Source: Actinomycetota bacterium (lineage in GTDB: Bacteria; Actinomycetota; Actinomycetes; Nanopelagicales; Nanopelagicaceae). From it: a DNA stretch of 37,495 bases. Within the stretch, counting starts at the first letter, position 1. Each line of letters begins with the position of its first letter. A program made the position numbers and the translations under genes. The stretch spans positions 1-37,495 of the forward strand of contig JACPZY010000096.1 in the NCBI GenBank assembly GCA_016195215.1, read 5' to 3'. Of this stretch, positions 1 to 9,157 are shown one piece after another. The notes beneath the pieces were generated by a model. The model did no database searches and was not told the origin of the DNA. It was given only the letters and a program-made list of their open reading frames with translations.

Positions 1-435
1 CAAGCGCAATTTATGGAATTGAACTATGACGGCACCGTAAACGGCACCCTTTTTCAGCCATTGGCTGAGGCTGTGTGGAGTGATTGGTCATCGATTAGCA
101 GGAGCAACCCTGCACGTCTGGGACTCATCAAAGGTGTGGGTCCCACCGGTGTCCGAGCTGTTGGAGAAAATATTGAGGTCACAGTTACGTGGGATACGGG
201 CAATCTCCCATATGTATGGATCTGGGAAGAGATGGGTTCAACGAAGAGTGCCCCTTGGTGCGGAGAGTACTTCTGTCTAGGAATTGAGCCTTCCACTTCA
301 CCGCATGGAGCCGGCTTGGGAGAATCACTAAGAACAGGATCAGTAAATACTCTTGCACCAAAGGAAAGATTTCACTGGTGGGTAGCACTGAAAGTTGCAT
401 CGACGAGGACGAAGGGGCGAGATGATTTCGTATAG
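1..435 (+). CDS. Aldose 1-epimerase / DUF4432-like protein, C-terminal fragment (5' end outside window)
   Basis: Frame 1 is open from base 1; sequence such as YVWIWEEMGSTKSAPWCGEYFCLGIEPSTSPHG resembles the galactose-mutarotase-like fold. Partial. Confidence 0.5.
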   Translation, partial: QAQFMELNYDGTVNGTLFQPLAEAVWSDWSSISRSNPARLGLIKGVGPTGVRAVGENIEVTVTWDTGNLPYVWIWEEMGSTKSAPWCGEYFCLGIEPSTSPHGAGLGESLRTGSVNTLAPKERFHWWVALKVASTRTKGRDDFV

Positions 436-1165
436 TGGAAAGAACGCAATTGTCACAGGTGGAGCAAATGGTATTGGAAGCGCAACAGCACAATTGCTTG
501 TCGAACTGGGCGCGCGGGTTGCAGTCTTTGATCGAGAGCAGGCAGCAAGCGCTCCAAATATCAAGAGTTACATCGTAGATCTCTCTGATTTAAAAGCGTG
601 TGAAGATGCAGTTAACCAAGTCAAACGAGACCTTGGGTCTATTGAGATCTTGATAAATGTCGCCGGAGTGTCAATCCCCAATTTCCTCGCTGAGCTAAAT
701 CCCGATTCCTACCAGAAGACTCTTGCAGTCAATTTGAAGGCACCCGTATTTCTTATGAAATTTGTCGGGAACGAGATGGCAAAAAATGGTTACGGCCGTA
801 TGGTGAGTGTCACGAGTGTCCATGCAAGACAGAGCGAGCCGGCCTCGATTGCGTACGACATCACAAAGGCTGGCTTAGAGGCGGCGACGCGAACGGCCGC
901 CTTGGAGTTGGCTGAATCGGGTGTACTCGTTAATGCCGTCGCCCCGGGGTTTGTAATGACCCGAATGTCTATCGTGGATGGGGTCGATGAAACCGAGTCG
1001 GATTGGTTCAAAAATATCTACTTAGAAAACAAGCGTCTTCCATTGCAGAGAGCCGCCCAGCCAATTGAAATTGCTAGGACAATTGCGTGGCTAGCGAGTG
1101 ATACAAACACCTATGTCACCGGTCAGACCCTTGTTGTTGATGGTGGAATATCTTCGAGGTTTTAA
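422..1165 (+). CDS. SDR-family NAD(P)-dependent oxidoreductase
   Basis: TGGANGIG cofactor motif, NVAG, S..Y..K catalytic residues (SVHARQSEPASIAYDITK), C-terminal VTGQTLVVDGG. ATG at 422 preferred over the ORF-track start at 395. Confidence 0.9.
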   Translation: MISYSGKNAIVTGGANGIGSATAQLLVELGARVAVFDREQAASAPNIKSYIVDLSDLKACEDAVNQVKRDLGSIEILINVAGVSIPNFLAELNPDSYQKTLAVNLKAPVFLMKFVGNEMAKNGYGRMVSVTSVHARQSEPASIAYDITKAGLEAATRTAALELAESGVLVNAVAPGFVMTRMSIVDGVDETESDWFKNIYLENKRLPLQRAAQPIEIARTIAWLASDTNTYVTGQTLVVDGGISSRF

Positions 1166-1168
1166 TCG

Positions 1169-2008
1169 ATGAAAGGAGAGTTGGCGACGGTTCTGACTGG
1201 GTTGGCATTTCCAGAATCTTTACGTTGGCATCGTGGCGAACTCTGGTTTTCAGATGTCTTGGCGGGCAAGGTATACAGAGCCAACATTGGGACTGGCGAA
1301 TATTTCGAATTTGCCTCGATTCCTCCAGTCGTGAGCGGGCTTGGGTGGCTACCAAACGGTGACCTACTCGCTGTTGATTGTGAGGCTCGATCGGTGCTTT
1401 CGATCGACAGCAGTGGGATGAGGAGCGTTTATGTAGATATAAGCGGGTTCTGGGAATTTCCAGCCAACGACATGTTGGTGGACGAGGACGGAACTTCTTG
1501 GATTGGGAGTTATGGCTTTAATCCTGAAACTGGCACTCCAAAGGAATCATCGCTAGCGCGTTATAAGGGAGGTGTTTTAGATTTCCCAATCGATTCCCTA
1601 ATTTTTCCAAATGGGATGGCCCGTGTCGACGAGAACCACTTTGTCGTAGCTGAGACCTTCGCAGATCGCCTAGCAATTATCAAAACCGATAGCGGCGGCG
1701 ATGTGAGAGTAGAGAAACGAATCTCCCTCCCCGCTAATTCCACCCCAGATGGATTAACCGTTGATGAACAGGGAAGTATCTGGGTCGCGTCAGCCTATGG
1801 CGAGGCTATTCTGAAGGTGAATCCAGTATCTGGAATTGTAGAACGCGCGATAGAAATAAAGGGCCGCGGAGTATTTGACTGCACGTTTGGCGGTCCCGAA
1901 TTAGAAACCCTCTTCATCGCAGTTTCGGATGTTGATGAGAGTAAAGCACTCATCAATTTTCCTGGAGAAATTCTCGCAATATCCGTCGGCGTGAGTGGTC
2001 GAGAATAA
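1169..2008 (+). CDS. SMP-30/gluconolactonase/LRE-family protein (probable sugar lactonase)
   Basis: Beta-propeller pattern: LAFPESLRWHRGELWFSDVLAGKVYR, PNGMARVDENHFVVAET, PDGLTVDEQGSIWVASAYG. Confidence 0.85.
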   Translation: MKGELATVLTGLAFPESLRWHRGELWFSDVLAGKVYRANIGTGEYFEFASIPPVVSGLGWLPNGDLLAVDCEARSVLSIDSSGMRSVYVDISGFWEFPANDMLVDEDGTSWIGSYGFNPETGTPKESSLARYKGGVLDFPIDSLIFPNGMARVDENHFVVAETFADRLAIIKTDSGGDVRVEKRISLPANSTPDGLTVDEQGSIWVASAYGEAILKVNPVSGIVERAIEIKGRGVFDCTFGGPELETLFIAVSDVDESKALINFPGEILAISVGVSGRE

Positions 2009-2023
2009 GTGTATCTTTCCTCT

Positions 2024-2785
2024 ATGAATGGTTCTGAATCGACTGCCCTCATGGGTAAGACTGCCTTGGTAACAGGGGCGGGTAGCGGTATTGGAAGAGC
2101 ATCTGCTCTGGCGTTGGCGGCAAGTGGAGCCAAAGTGATCGCCGTAGATCGAGACGAACAAACTCTAAAGGAGCTGCAAGCGGATTGTGGCGCGGATATA
2201 ATTGTTGCCGATTTAACCACGCCCGAGAAATACTTTCCTGATGATTTAAAGATCGACATTTTGATTAATAATGCGGGCATTCAGCACGTATCGCCCGTAG
2301 AGCAATTTCCAATGGAAAAAGTCGATTTAATGTTGGCATTAATGTTGCGTACCCCTTTCTATCTCATTCAGAAATCGTTGCCTTACATGTACAGAAATAA
2401 ATGGGGTCGGATTATTGGAATCTCAAGTGTCCACGGACACGTCGCCTCGCCTTTCAAGTCAGTTTATGTTGCAGTGAAGCATGGCATGGAGGGTTTACAT
2501 AAGACGGTAAGTCTTGAGGCCGGTGCGAATGGAGTCACGGCCAACACAATTGCGCCTGCATTCGTACGGACTAATTTGATGGAGAAACAAATTGCGAGTC
2601 AAGCCGAACTAAACCATATTAGTAAAGAGCGAGTACTTGACGAAATAATGCTGGCACCTGTTGCTATTAAGCGCCTGATCGAGCCCAATGAAATTGCTGC
2701 CATGGTTCTGTATTTATGTGGCCCAAATTCCAATTCCATTACGGGCTCCTCGTTCTCGATCGACAATGGATGGACGGCTAAATGA
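2024..2785 (+). CDS. 3-hydroxybutyrate dehydrogenase (SDR family)
   Basis: Family-typical stretches NNAGIQHVSPVEQFPMEKVDLMLALML, ISSVHGHVASPFKSVYVAVKHG, LAPVAIKRLIEPNEIAAMVLYLC. The ORF track begins at GTG 2009; ATG 2024 is an alternative. Confidence 0.88.
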   Translation: MNGSESTALMGKTALVTGAGSGIGRASALALAASGAKVIAVDRDEQTLKELQADCGADIIVADLTTPEKYFPDDLKIDILINNAGIQHVSPVEQFPMEKVDLMLALMLRTPFYLIQKSLPYMYRNKWGRIIGISSVHGHVASPFKSVYVAVKHGMEGLHKTVSLEAGANGVTANTIAPAFVRTNLMEKQIASQAELNHISKERVLDEIMLAPVAIKRLIEPNEIAAMVLYLCGPNSNSITGSSFSIDNGWTAK

Positions 2786-4728
2786 CTGAGGCGGTTCCGA
2801 TTTGGTCTCCTCAAAATTCCGAATCAACTCAGTACGCGAAATTTATCGAGGCAACTCGATCCCATCATCATGGATCTACCAGTGCTGATCTACACCGATG
2901 GTCCGTTGAAGAACCCGGCCAATTCTGGTCTGCACTATGGGATTTCTGTGGCGTAATTGGGGAGAAAGGCGAGAGAAGTGTCATCCCGGTCTCCTTGCCG
3001 GATTCCAGGTTTTTCCCGGATGCGAAGATCAATCTTGCGGAGAATTTGCTCTCAAAGAGTATTGGAGTAGCTACCGTTGATGAGAGTGATTCTCAATGTC
3101 TTGGAGTTGAATATTCTCGTGAACAGCTCTTACAGAAGGTAATTGATCTCGCTACCTTCTTGCAGGAAAATGGCGTTGAGTCTAGTGATTGTATAGTTTC
3201 AATATTGCCAGTGGGGTTTGAAGTCCTTTCGTTTGCGATCGCGGGCTTTGAATTAGGTGCCATCGTCGCGAGCGCGTCGCCGGAATTCGGAGACGCGGCT
3301 ATTCTCTCAAGGTTTGCGCAACTCGAACCAAAAGTTCTTATCGCAACGACCTCGTATAAGTGGGCAGGTAAAGTCTTTGATCGTTCCGAACTGATTGTGG
3401 AAGTGACGGCGGCGATCCCATCACTAGAACTATTGATCTTGGTCGGTGAGGAGGGCAATTCACGGATTAGTGAAAAGGTGAGAATTAAGAGCGCGCGGTG
3501 GTCAGATATTCCTCGTTCTATCGGGACTCTCTCCCATACTCGACGACCATTTGATCATCCGGCCTACGTGCTTTTCACATCTGGCACTACAGGCGCCCCC
3601 AAAGGATTAATGCACAGATCGGGGGGAGTCCTTTTTAAGCATTTATCTGAACAGCGTCTGCAATGCGATATTCAAGAAGGTGATCGTGTTGCTTTCTATA
3701 CAACGACCGGTTGGATGATGTGGAATTGGGAGATCTCCCTACTTGCTTCGAGTGCAACTCTCGTACTTTTTGATGGCTCACCAACATTTCCCGACATGCT
3801 CCAACTTTTTCGCCTTGCCAAGAATCAGAAACTTACGCACTTAGGTCTCTCCGCGCGGTTACTTGATGTCATCAAGGAATCTAATCTTTCACCCGCGGAA
3901 ATTGGACCATTCCCGCATCTTCGATCATTGATGGTGACGGGTTCACCTCTTTCCGCAGATACAGCGGAGTGGATCAGTGGCGAACTTGGATCGAGAGTTC
4001 ACGTTTCTCCATTCTCTGGTGGAACTGACTTAGTTGGTTGTTTCGTTGGCCCTGATCCCTTAAAGACCGCCTATGCCGGGCAGATGCAGGGCCCATTTCT
4101 CGGTATGGATGTGGATGTTTGGGACGAGAACGGCAATAGCTGTCCCCCCGATCTTCTGGGTGAATTAGTCTGCAAAGCGCCTTTCCCCTCTGTTCCTCTT
4201 GGCATTTGGGGAGATGTAAACGGTGAGAGATTTAGGTCCACTTATTTTGATAAGTGGCCAGGCGTCTGGGTCCATGGCGATTTAGCCTCATGGACTAAGC
4301 AAGGCGGGATAATAATTCATGGTCGCTCAGATGCCACTCTAAATGTTTCAGGGGTACGAATCGGTACTGGTGAAATTTACAACGCTCTGGAGGGGACTGA
4401 AGGAATTTCAAGCACTCTGGCTTTTACTCAGCCATGGAATGGTGATGAAAGAATCGTACTTTTGGCAGTGATCGCGATCGAACCGGAGGATCGAGATGAA
4501 TTAAAGAAGCAAATTAAGGCGAAGATTAGAAGGGCATGTTCACCACGGCATGTGCCGGCCGAAATCTATTTTGTCTCGGATTTGCCACGGACATTTAATG
4601 GGAAATTGGCGGAAGTGGCTGTAGCGGATTTGGCCCATGGAAGATCCGTGCGAAATCTCACTTCGCTAGCTAACCCTGAGACATTGGACGAAATATCCAA
4701 ACTATTGAACGAGCAAAGAACCAGCTAG
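2782..4728 (+). CDS. Acetoacetate--CoA ligase (acetoacetyl-CoA synthetase)
   Basis: ANL superfamily; YVLFTSGTTGAPKGLMHRSGGVL, TTTGWMMWNWEISLLASSATLVLFDGSP, SPFSGGTDLVGCFVG; N-terminal region typical of AACS (PDSRFFPDAKINLAENLL). Confidence 0.93.
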   Translation: MTEAVPIWSPQNSESTQYAKFIEATRSHHHGSTSADLHRWSVEEPGQFWSALWDFCGVIGEKGERSVIPVSLPDSRFFPDAKINLAENLLSKSIGVATVDESDSQCLGVEYSREQLLQKVIDLATFLQENGVESSDCIVSILPVGFEVLSFAIAGFELGAIVASASPEFGDAAILSRFAQLEPKVLIATTSYKWAGKVFDRSELIVEVTAAIPSLELLILVGEEGNSRISEKVRIKSARWSDIPRSIGTLSHTRRPFDHPAYVLFTSGTTGAPKGLMHRSGGVLFKHLSEQRLQCDIQEGDRVAFYTTTGWMMWNWEISLLASSATLVLFDGSPTFPDMLQLFRLAKNQKLTHLGLSARLLDVIKESNLSPAEIGPFPHLRSLMVTGSPLSADTAEWISGELGSRVHVSPFSGGTDLVGCFVGPDPLKTAYAGQMQGPFLGMDVDVWDENGNSCPPDLLGELVCKAPFPSVPLGIWGDVNGERFRSTYFDKWPGVWVHGDLASWTKQGGIIIHGRSDATLNVSGVRIGTGEIYNALEGTEGISSTLAFTQPWNGDERIVLLAVIAIEPEDRDELKKQIKAKIRRACSPRHVPAEIYFVSDLPRTFNGKLAEVAVADLAHGRSVRNLTSLANPETLDEISKLLNEQRTS

Positions 4729-4741
4729 CAATTGGAGAGCG

Positions 4742-5920
4742 ATGAAAATCGATTCAGTAGACCCTTTCTATCTTCGTATGCCTGAAGTATTTGATATCGG
4801 AGATGGAAGTCAGGATGGATTAGTATTTAGGGTTCGAGCAGGCGGATTTGAAGGGTGGGGTGAGGCCGTTGCATCCCCACTTACATCTATCGCGAGTTGG
4901 ATTGCGCCAATGTCACACAGCGGGTGCCACCCTATAATTGATTCGGTTCTGGGTGAAACGATTGATTCTCCAACAGATATCGCGCGAATCGCACGGAAAG
5001 TACGGACCAACTCCTTTTACGGAATTATTCAGAGTGATCTCACTTTCTCCGGTATCGAAATTGCCTTATGGGATCTATTGGGTAAGGCAAAGGAATTGCC
5101 GGTATATCAGTTGCTTGGTTACAAGACTAATGAAAAGAAATTGCCTTACGCATCGGTTCTCTTTGGCGATACGCCGGAGGAAACGGCAGAGAAGGCAAAA
5201 TCCATGCGAAAAGTGGGCTTTTCTGCGATCAAATTTGGGTGGGGGCCATTCGGACGCGGCTCAGTGTCAGATGATGAGGATCATATTCTTGCGGCGAGAG
5301 AAGGAATTGGAGCGGAGGCACATCTCATGATCGATGCCGGAACGGTTTTCGATGAAGACGCAGAGGCAGCGGCGTTAAGAATTCCTGCCCTCGCACAGGC
5401 GAAAGTGAAATGGTACGAAGAACCTGTCAACGCTTACGCAATTTCGCTTTACAAGCGGATTTCAAAGATTAATCCAGAAGTAAAACTGGCCGGGGGCGAG
5501 GGCGCCCACAATGCAATGCAGGCTGAAGATCTCATTGATAACGGCGGGATCGGTTTTATCCAGGTCGACACGGGGTACATCGGTGGAATAGGGCCTGCCT
5601 ATCGCGTTGCTCAGTATGCCAAGAATCGTGGGATTCAGTATGTGAATCATACTTTTACGTCGCAATCCGCTCTGGCCGCTTCTATGCATCCCTTTGCCGG
5701 TTTAAAAGAATCCTGGATTGCCGAGTATCCGATGGAGCCAAAATTACTCTGTCTTGAATTGAACAAGGATCGAATTGAAATGGATGAAGATGGAATGATT
5801 TCCGTTCCGGAGCGACCTGGTCTAGGAATAGAATTTGATACCAACATCATTAAGAAATACCTTCAGGATGTTGAGATAATAGTTGAGGGTAAGGTCCTCT
5901 TCAAAACTCCGACAGTGTAG
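4742..5920 (+). CDS. Mandelate racemase/muconate lactonizing enzyme family protein (enolase superfamily, possible sugar-acid dehydratase)
   Basis: EIALWDLLGKAKELPVYQLLGY, AIKFGWGPFG, LMIDAGTVFD, WYEEPV, AGGEGAH, VNHTFTSQSALAASMH. Confidence 0.9.
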   Translation: MKIDSVDPFYLRMPEVFDIGDGSQDGLVFRVRAGGFEGWGEAVASPLTSIASWIAPMSHSGCHPIIDSVLGETIDSPTDIARIARKVRTNSFYGIIQSDLTFSGIEIALWDLLGKAKELPVYQLLGYKTNEKKLPYASVLFGDTPEETAEKAKSMRKVGFSAIKFGWGPFGRGSVSDDEDHILAAREGIGAEAHLMIDAGTVFDEDAEAAALRIPALAQAKVKWYEEPVNAYAISLYKRISKINPEVKLAGGEGAHNAMQAEDLIDNGGIGFIQVDTGYIGGIGPAYRVAQYAKNRGIQYVNHTFTSQSALAASMHPFAGLKESWIAEYPMEPKLLCLELNKDRIEMDEDGMISVPERPGLGIEFDTNIIKKYLQDVEIIVEGKVLFKTPTV

Positions 5921-5934
5921 GGCGGGCTTTTCCT

Positions 5935-6429
5935 TTACCTCAGATCTTTTTTCAATACATCAAAAGCAAGACGTGACCACCTGCCAGATGCGATGAACTC
6001 GTATCCTCGTCTCTGGTAGAAACTCAGCTGGTCCTCCGTCCAGAGGTACAGTGTTTGGATTCCTAAAGATTTTGCTTCCTTTTCACATGCGCTGAGAATC
6101 AATGTTCCGTATCCCTGCCCACGAAGTTCTGGATTGACGATAAATGCTGCGACCCAGGGTGAGAGATGCCGATACTCCTCTAAATCATCAAAACTTACAA
6201 GTGCGATAGTGCCTAAAATATCCTCGCCGTCTTTGGCGATGTAAATGAGTTCCTGATCGTTTCCGTGCCACGCTGTGTAATCAGCGTTTTTTGCCCGTTC
6301 ATAGAAGTTCGTCCAATTCTCTTCTGAGAAGCCTGGAATAGTGCTGCTCCGCCAGAGCTTCAACGCCCACTGAAGTACGACCTCTGAGTCTTTAGGTATC
6401 TCTCGAAGTGGCATAAGGTCTATATTCAT
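5935..6429 (-). CDS. GNAT-family N-acetyltransferase
   Basis: Acetyl-CoA binding motif ELRGQGYGTLILSACEKEAKSLG, followed by YLWTEDQLSFYQRRGYE. Confidence 0.88.
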   Translation of the reverse strand: MNIDLMPLREIPKDSEVVLQWALKLWRSSTIPGFSEENWTNFYERAKNADYTAWHGNDQELIYIAKDGEDILGTIALVSFDDLEEYRHLSPWVAAFIVNPELRGQGYGTLILSACEKEAKSLGIQTLYLWTEDQLSFYQRRGYEFIASGRWSRLAFDVLKKDLR

Positions 6430-6475
6430 GGCAAGAGAAGGCTAATCTACTTTCAAAGCCCTGTTTGGAGAGTCA

Positions 6476-6967
6476 GTGGGAAGAGTCGAGGATTCGAATG
6501 CACCAAGCAGGTGGCCCTCACGGATTTTCGTTCTCATTCAAGGAATCATTCTCTTCCTATTGATCTTCACTCATTTCAAGGTTGGATTGCAGGTCAGGCA
6601 ATTCATGTGGGTTGGATCGCCCTTTGAATGGTTGGGAATAATTGGAATTCTGGTTTCCGCGAGATCCCTTGGAAGTGCGTTAACAGCGATGCCTCTCCCC
6701 AAAAAGGGCGGGAAAATGACCTCACGTGGTCTGTACCGGTATGTGCGCCATCCCATGTATTCAAGTGTCCTTCTATTTACTCTGGGAGTAGCAATCAATT
6801 ACGGTGACCTATATAAATATATTTTAGTTGGCTCGCTCTACCTTCTCTTTTACTTCAAATCCTCTTATGAGGAGAGACTTCTAGTAAGTACTTATCCAGA
6901 TTACGAAAGCTACGCGAAGAACACCCCACGCTTCATTCCGACTTTTAACCGGAAAAAATATTTATAG
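6476..6967 (+). CDS. Isoprenylcysteine carboxyl methyltransferase-like membrane protein (ICMT/PEMT family)
   Basis: Multi-helix protein with GLYRYVRHPMYSSVLLFTLG and ...YESYAKNTPRFIP; GTG start. Confidence 0.85.
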   Translation: MGRVEDSNAPSRWPSRIFVLIQGIILFLLIFTHFKVGLQVRQFMWVGSPFEWLGIIGILVSARSLGSALTAMPLPKKGGKMTSRGLYRYVRHPMYSSVLLFTLGVAINYGDLYKYILVGSLYLLFYFKSSYEERLLVSTYPDYESYAKNTPRFIPTFNRKKYL

Positions 6968-7369
6968 ATTGATTTCCATCTCCCACGTGCATCCGTTCTG
7001 ATCGGCCGAGTAACTTCCGTGGCCTGAGATAGCTGAGAGTTCGTCGGTCCCGGAACTCGGAATAATCTCCATGATTGAATTTGCTACACCACTGGTGAAT
7101 GTCCCAGAATCGTTAAGGGCAAAACTTCCAACTTTTCCTTGGAGAGTCCCGACAATACGAATTTGACCGACGTAGCGCGCCTGAGAATTGTGCAGATCGG
7201 CTGGATCGAATGAGGTGTAGTACATTAAGTATTCAACAGTGGCGAGTCCTTCGATATCGCCTGCAAATTGAAATTCCACTGACGCCCTGGTGGATTTCAT
7301 ACGTTCACTAATGACGAGGTAGTCGACTTCATCCCATTTTATGGGCGTGTAAGTACCAGAAATCCTCAT
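6962..7369 (-). CDS. DUF3224-family protein
   Basis: SVEFQFAGDIEGLATVEYLMYYTSFD, FALNDSGTFTSG, pattern typical of DUF3224 proteins. Confidence 0.65.
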   Translation of the reverse strand: MRISGTYTPIKWDEVDYLVISERMKSTRASVEFQFAGDIEGLATVEYLMYYTSFDPADLHNSQARYVGQIRIVGTLQGKVGSFALNDSGTFTSGVANSIMEIIPSSGTDELSAISGHGSYSADQNGCTWEMEINL

Positions 7370-7391
7370 TACTCCTCCTCCAAATTGGGGA

Positions 7392-8198
7392 TTAAAAACG
7401 ACCGCCGCTAGTGGAATCCTGGCTTAGTCGTTGAGATAGGTAAATCGGCAGGACCGAAACAATTACCAGAGTAGCGGCTACTACGTTAACAATGGGCGCC
7501 TGATTTGGACGGAAGAGATTATTGTAGATCCAGATGGGAAGCGTCTGTATTCCTGGACCTGCAGTAAATGTTGTCACAACGATTTCATCGAAGGAGAGAC
7601 CAAAGGCCAGTAACGCTCCAGCGAATAATGCCGATGCCAAGTTGGGGAGCGTGATCAACCTAAAAGTTGTTATTCCGTTGGCGCCCAAATCCATAGAGGC
7701 TTCTTGCAGCGAAGTCCCCATCCGTTTAAGTCGAGCAAGTGCGTTGTTGTAGACCACGACGATAGTGAAGGTGGCATGCCCGATAACAATTGTCATTAAT
7801 CCAGTCGAGATTCCCAACTGTTGGTTGAAAGCATTACTCAGGGCAATACCAGTCACAACTCCGGGAAGTGAAATCGGCAGGATGACAAGAAGAGATATTA
7901 CTTCCTTACCAAAGAAGTCATAGCGGCTTACAGCGAACGCGAGCGAGGTGCCAAGGAGTAACGCGATGGCGGTTGCCAGAAGTCCAGCGGTTAGGCTCCA
8001 ACCGAATGCCTTCCTTACCCCAGTGTTGCCAATCGCCTTGCTCCACCACTGAGTAGTAAAACTTTGGGGGGGCCAACTAAAAGTGCGACTGCTGTTAAAG
8101 GAGTTGATGATGACAACCGAGAGCGGTATATAGATAAAGGCAAGTCCAACTCCCATGAGAGACATCAGGGCATATCGCGCCTTATTTGAGATGGTCAC
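7392..8198 (-). CDS. potC: ABC transporter permease, spermidine/putrescine type (PotC-like)
   Basis: [62 protein letters not shown] (EAA loop). Confidence 0.88.
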   Translation of the reverse strand: [268 protein letters not shown]

Positions 8199-9059
8199 TT
8201 AAAGACTCGCTAATGCGCCAGTGCGCCGTACCAGCCAGAGATAGATCGCCATGATTGCCACCGGAATAGTTGCAATGGTGGCGGCGAAAGGCAAATTAAT
8301 ACTGAAATTCTGGTAGACGACATTGCCGAGCATCTGTAATTTGCCGCCAATGATCTGAGCGGTGATGTAATCACCCAAGCTCAACGAGAAGGTAAACATT
8401 GAACCTGCTACGAGGCTTGGGAATATCAGAGGAAGAATCACTCTCCTAAAAGTGTAGAAATTGCCTGCTCCGAGATCGCCGGATGCGTCAAGGAGAGAAT
8501 TTGGCAGTCGCTCAAGCCCTGCATAAATTGGCAAGATCATGTACGGCAACCAGAGATAAGAGAGACCAATGACAATTGCCGGTCCTCCAAAGCCAGGGGA
8601 ACGAATGCCGATGGGACCAAGAACCCAGTCAATTACCCCAGTGCGTGGCTCCAGCATCGAGCGCCAAGCATAGATTTTGACCAAGTACGAGGCCCAGAGT
8701 GGCGTGAGTACCAAGGCGACCAAGATCTTCTGGTTTCTAGGTTTAGCAATTTTTGCCATGAAGAAGGCCATGGGGATTGCAAATGTCGCACAGATGAGTG
8801 TCACGGAAAGAGCAATGCCAAGTGTTCGTAGAACAACATTCCGATAAGCAGGGTCGGTGAGCATATCCTGGAAATTGCCCAAATTAAATTGCGCGACCAC
8901 ATCTCCAGTGAACGAGTCAATGGTAAAGAAAGCGGTAACTAATAGAGCGCCAAGAGCGCCCAAGTAGGCAACCACCAGCCAGAGAGTTGGTGCGGCAAGG
9001 AGGGCTACAAGACGAAATTTCGGTCGCTTATACATCCATCTTGCTACCGAACTTTTCAT
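8199..9059 (-). CDS. potB: ABC transporter permease, spermidine/putrescine type (PotB-like)
   Basis: YLVKIYAWRSML, LPYMILPIYAGLERLPNSLLDASGDLGAGNFYTFRRVILPLIFPSLVAG; adjacent to potC. Confidence 0.88.
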   Translation of the reverse strand: MKSSVARWMYKRPKFRLVALLAAPTLWLVVAYLGALGALLVTAFFTIDSFTGDVVAQFNLGNFQDMLTDPAYRNVVLRTLGIALSVTLICATFAIPMAFFMAKIAKPRNQKILVALVLTPLWASYLVKIYAWRSMLEPRTGVIDWVLGPIGIRSPGFGGPAIVIGLSYLWLPYMILPIYAGLERLPNSLLDASGDLGAGNFYTFRRVILPLIFPSLVAGSMFTFSLSLGDYITAQIIGGKLQMLGNVVYQNFSINLPFAATIATIPVAIMAIYLWLVRRTGALASL

Positions 9060-9117
9060 CTTGCCCTCCTTTCTTAACTGTTCTTAATTGTTTCGATTCC
9101 TTTATTGCTCAAAAGAA

Positions 9118-9152
9118 ATCGGGTGCGAGGCTGGATATGCCCCGCACCCGAT
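9118..9152 (-). terminator. GC-rich hairpin with downstream T-rich tract between potD and potB (possible leaky terminator or attenuator)
   Basis: 10-bp perfect stem ATCGGGTGCG (9118-9127) / CGCACCCGAT (9143-9152); on the minus strand the stem is followed by TTCTTTTGAGC. Confidence 0.7.
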
Positions 9153-9157
9153 CAACG

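Noticed and set aside
1795-2280. 161-aa minus-strand ORF
   Set aside because: Antisense to the SMP-30 and BDH genes; shadow-frame composition.
7842-7852. GGCAATACCAG match to part of the 20.9-kb operator
   Set aside because: Single short match inside potC coding sequence without the palindromic partner.
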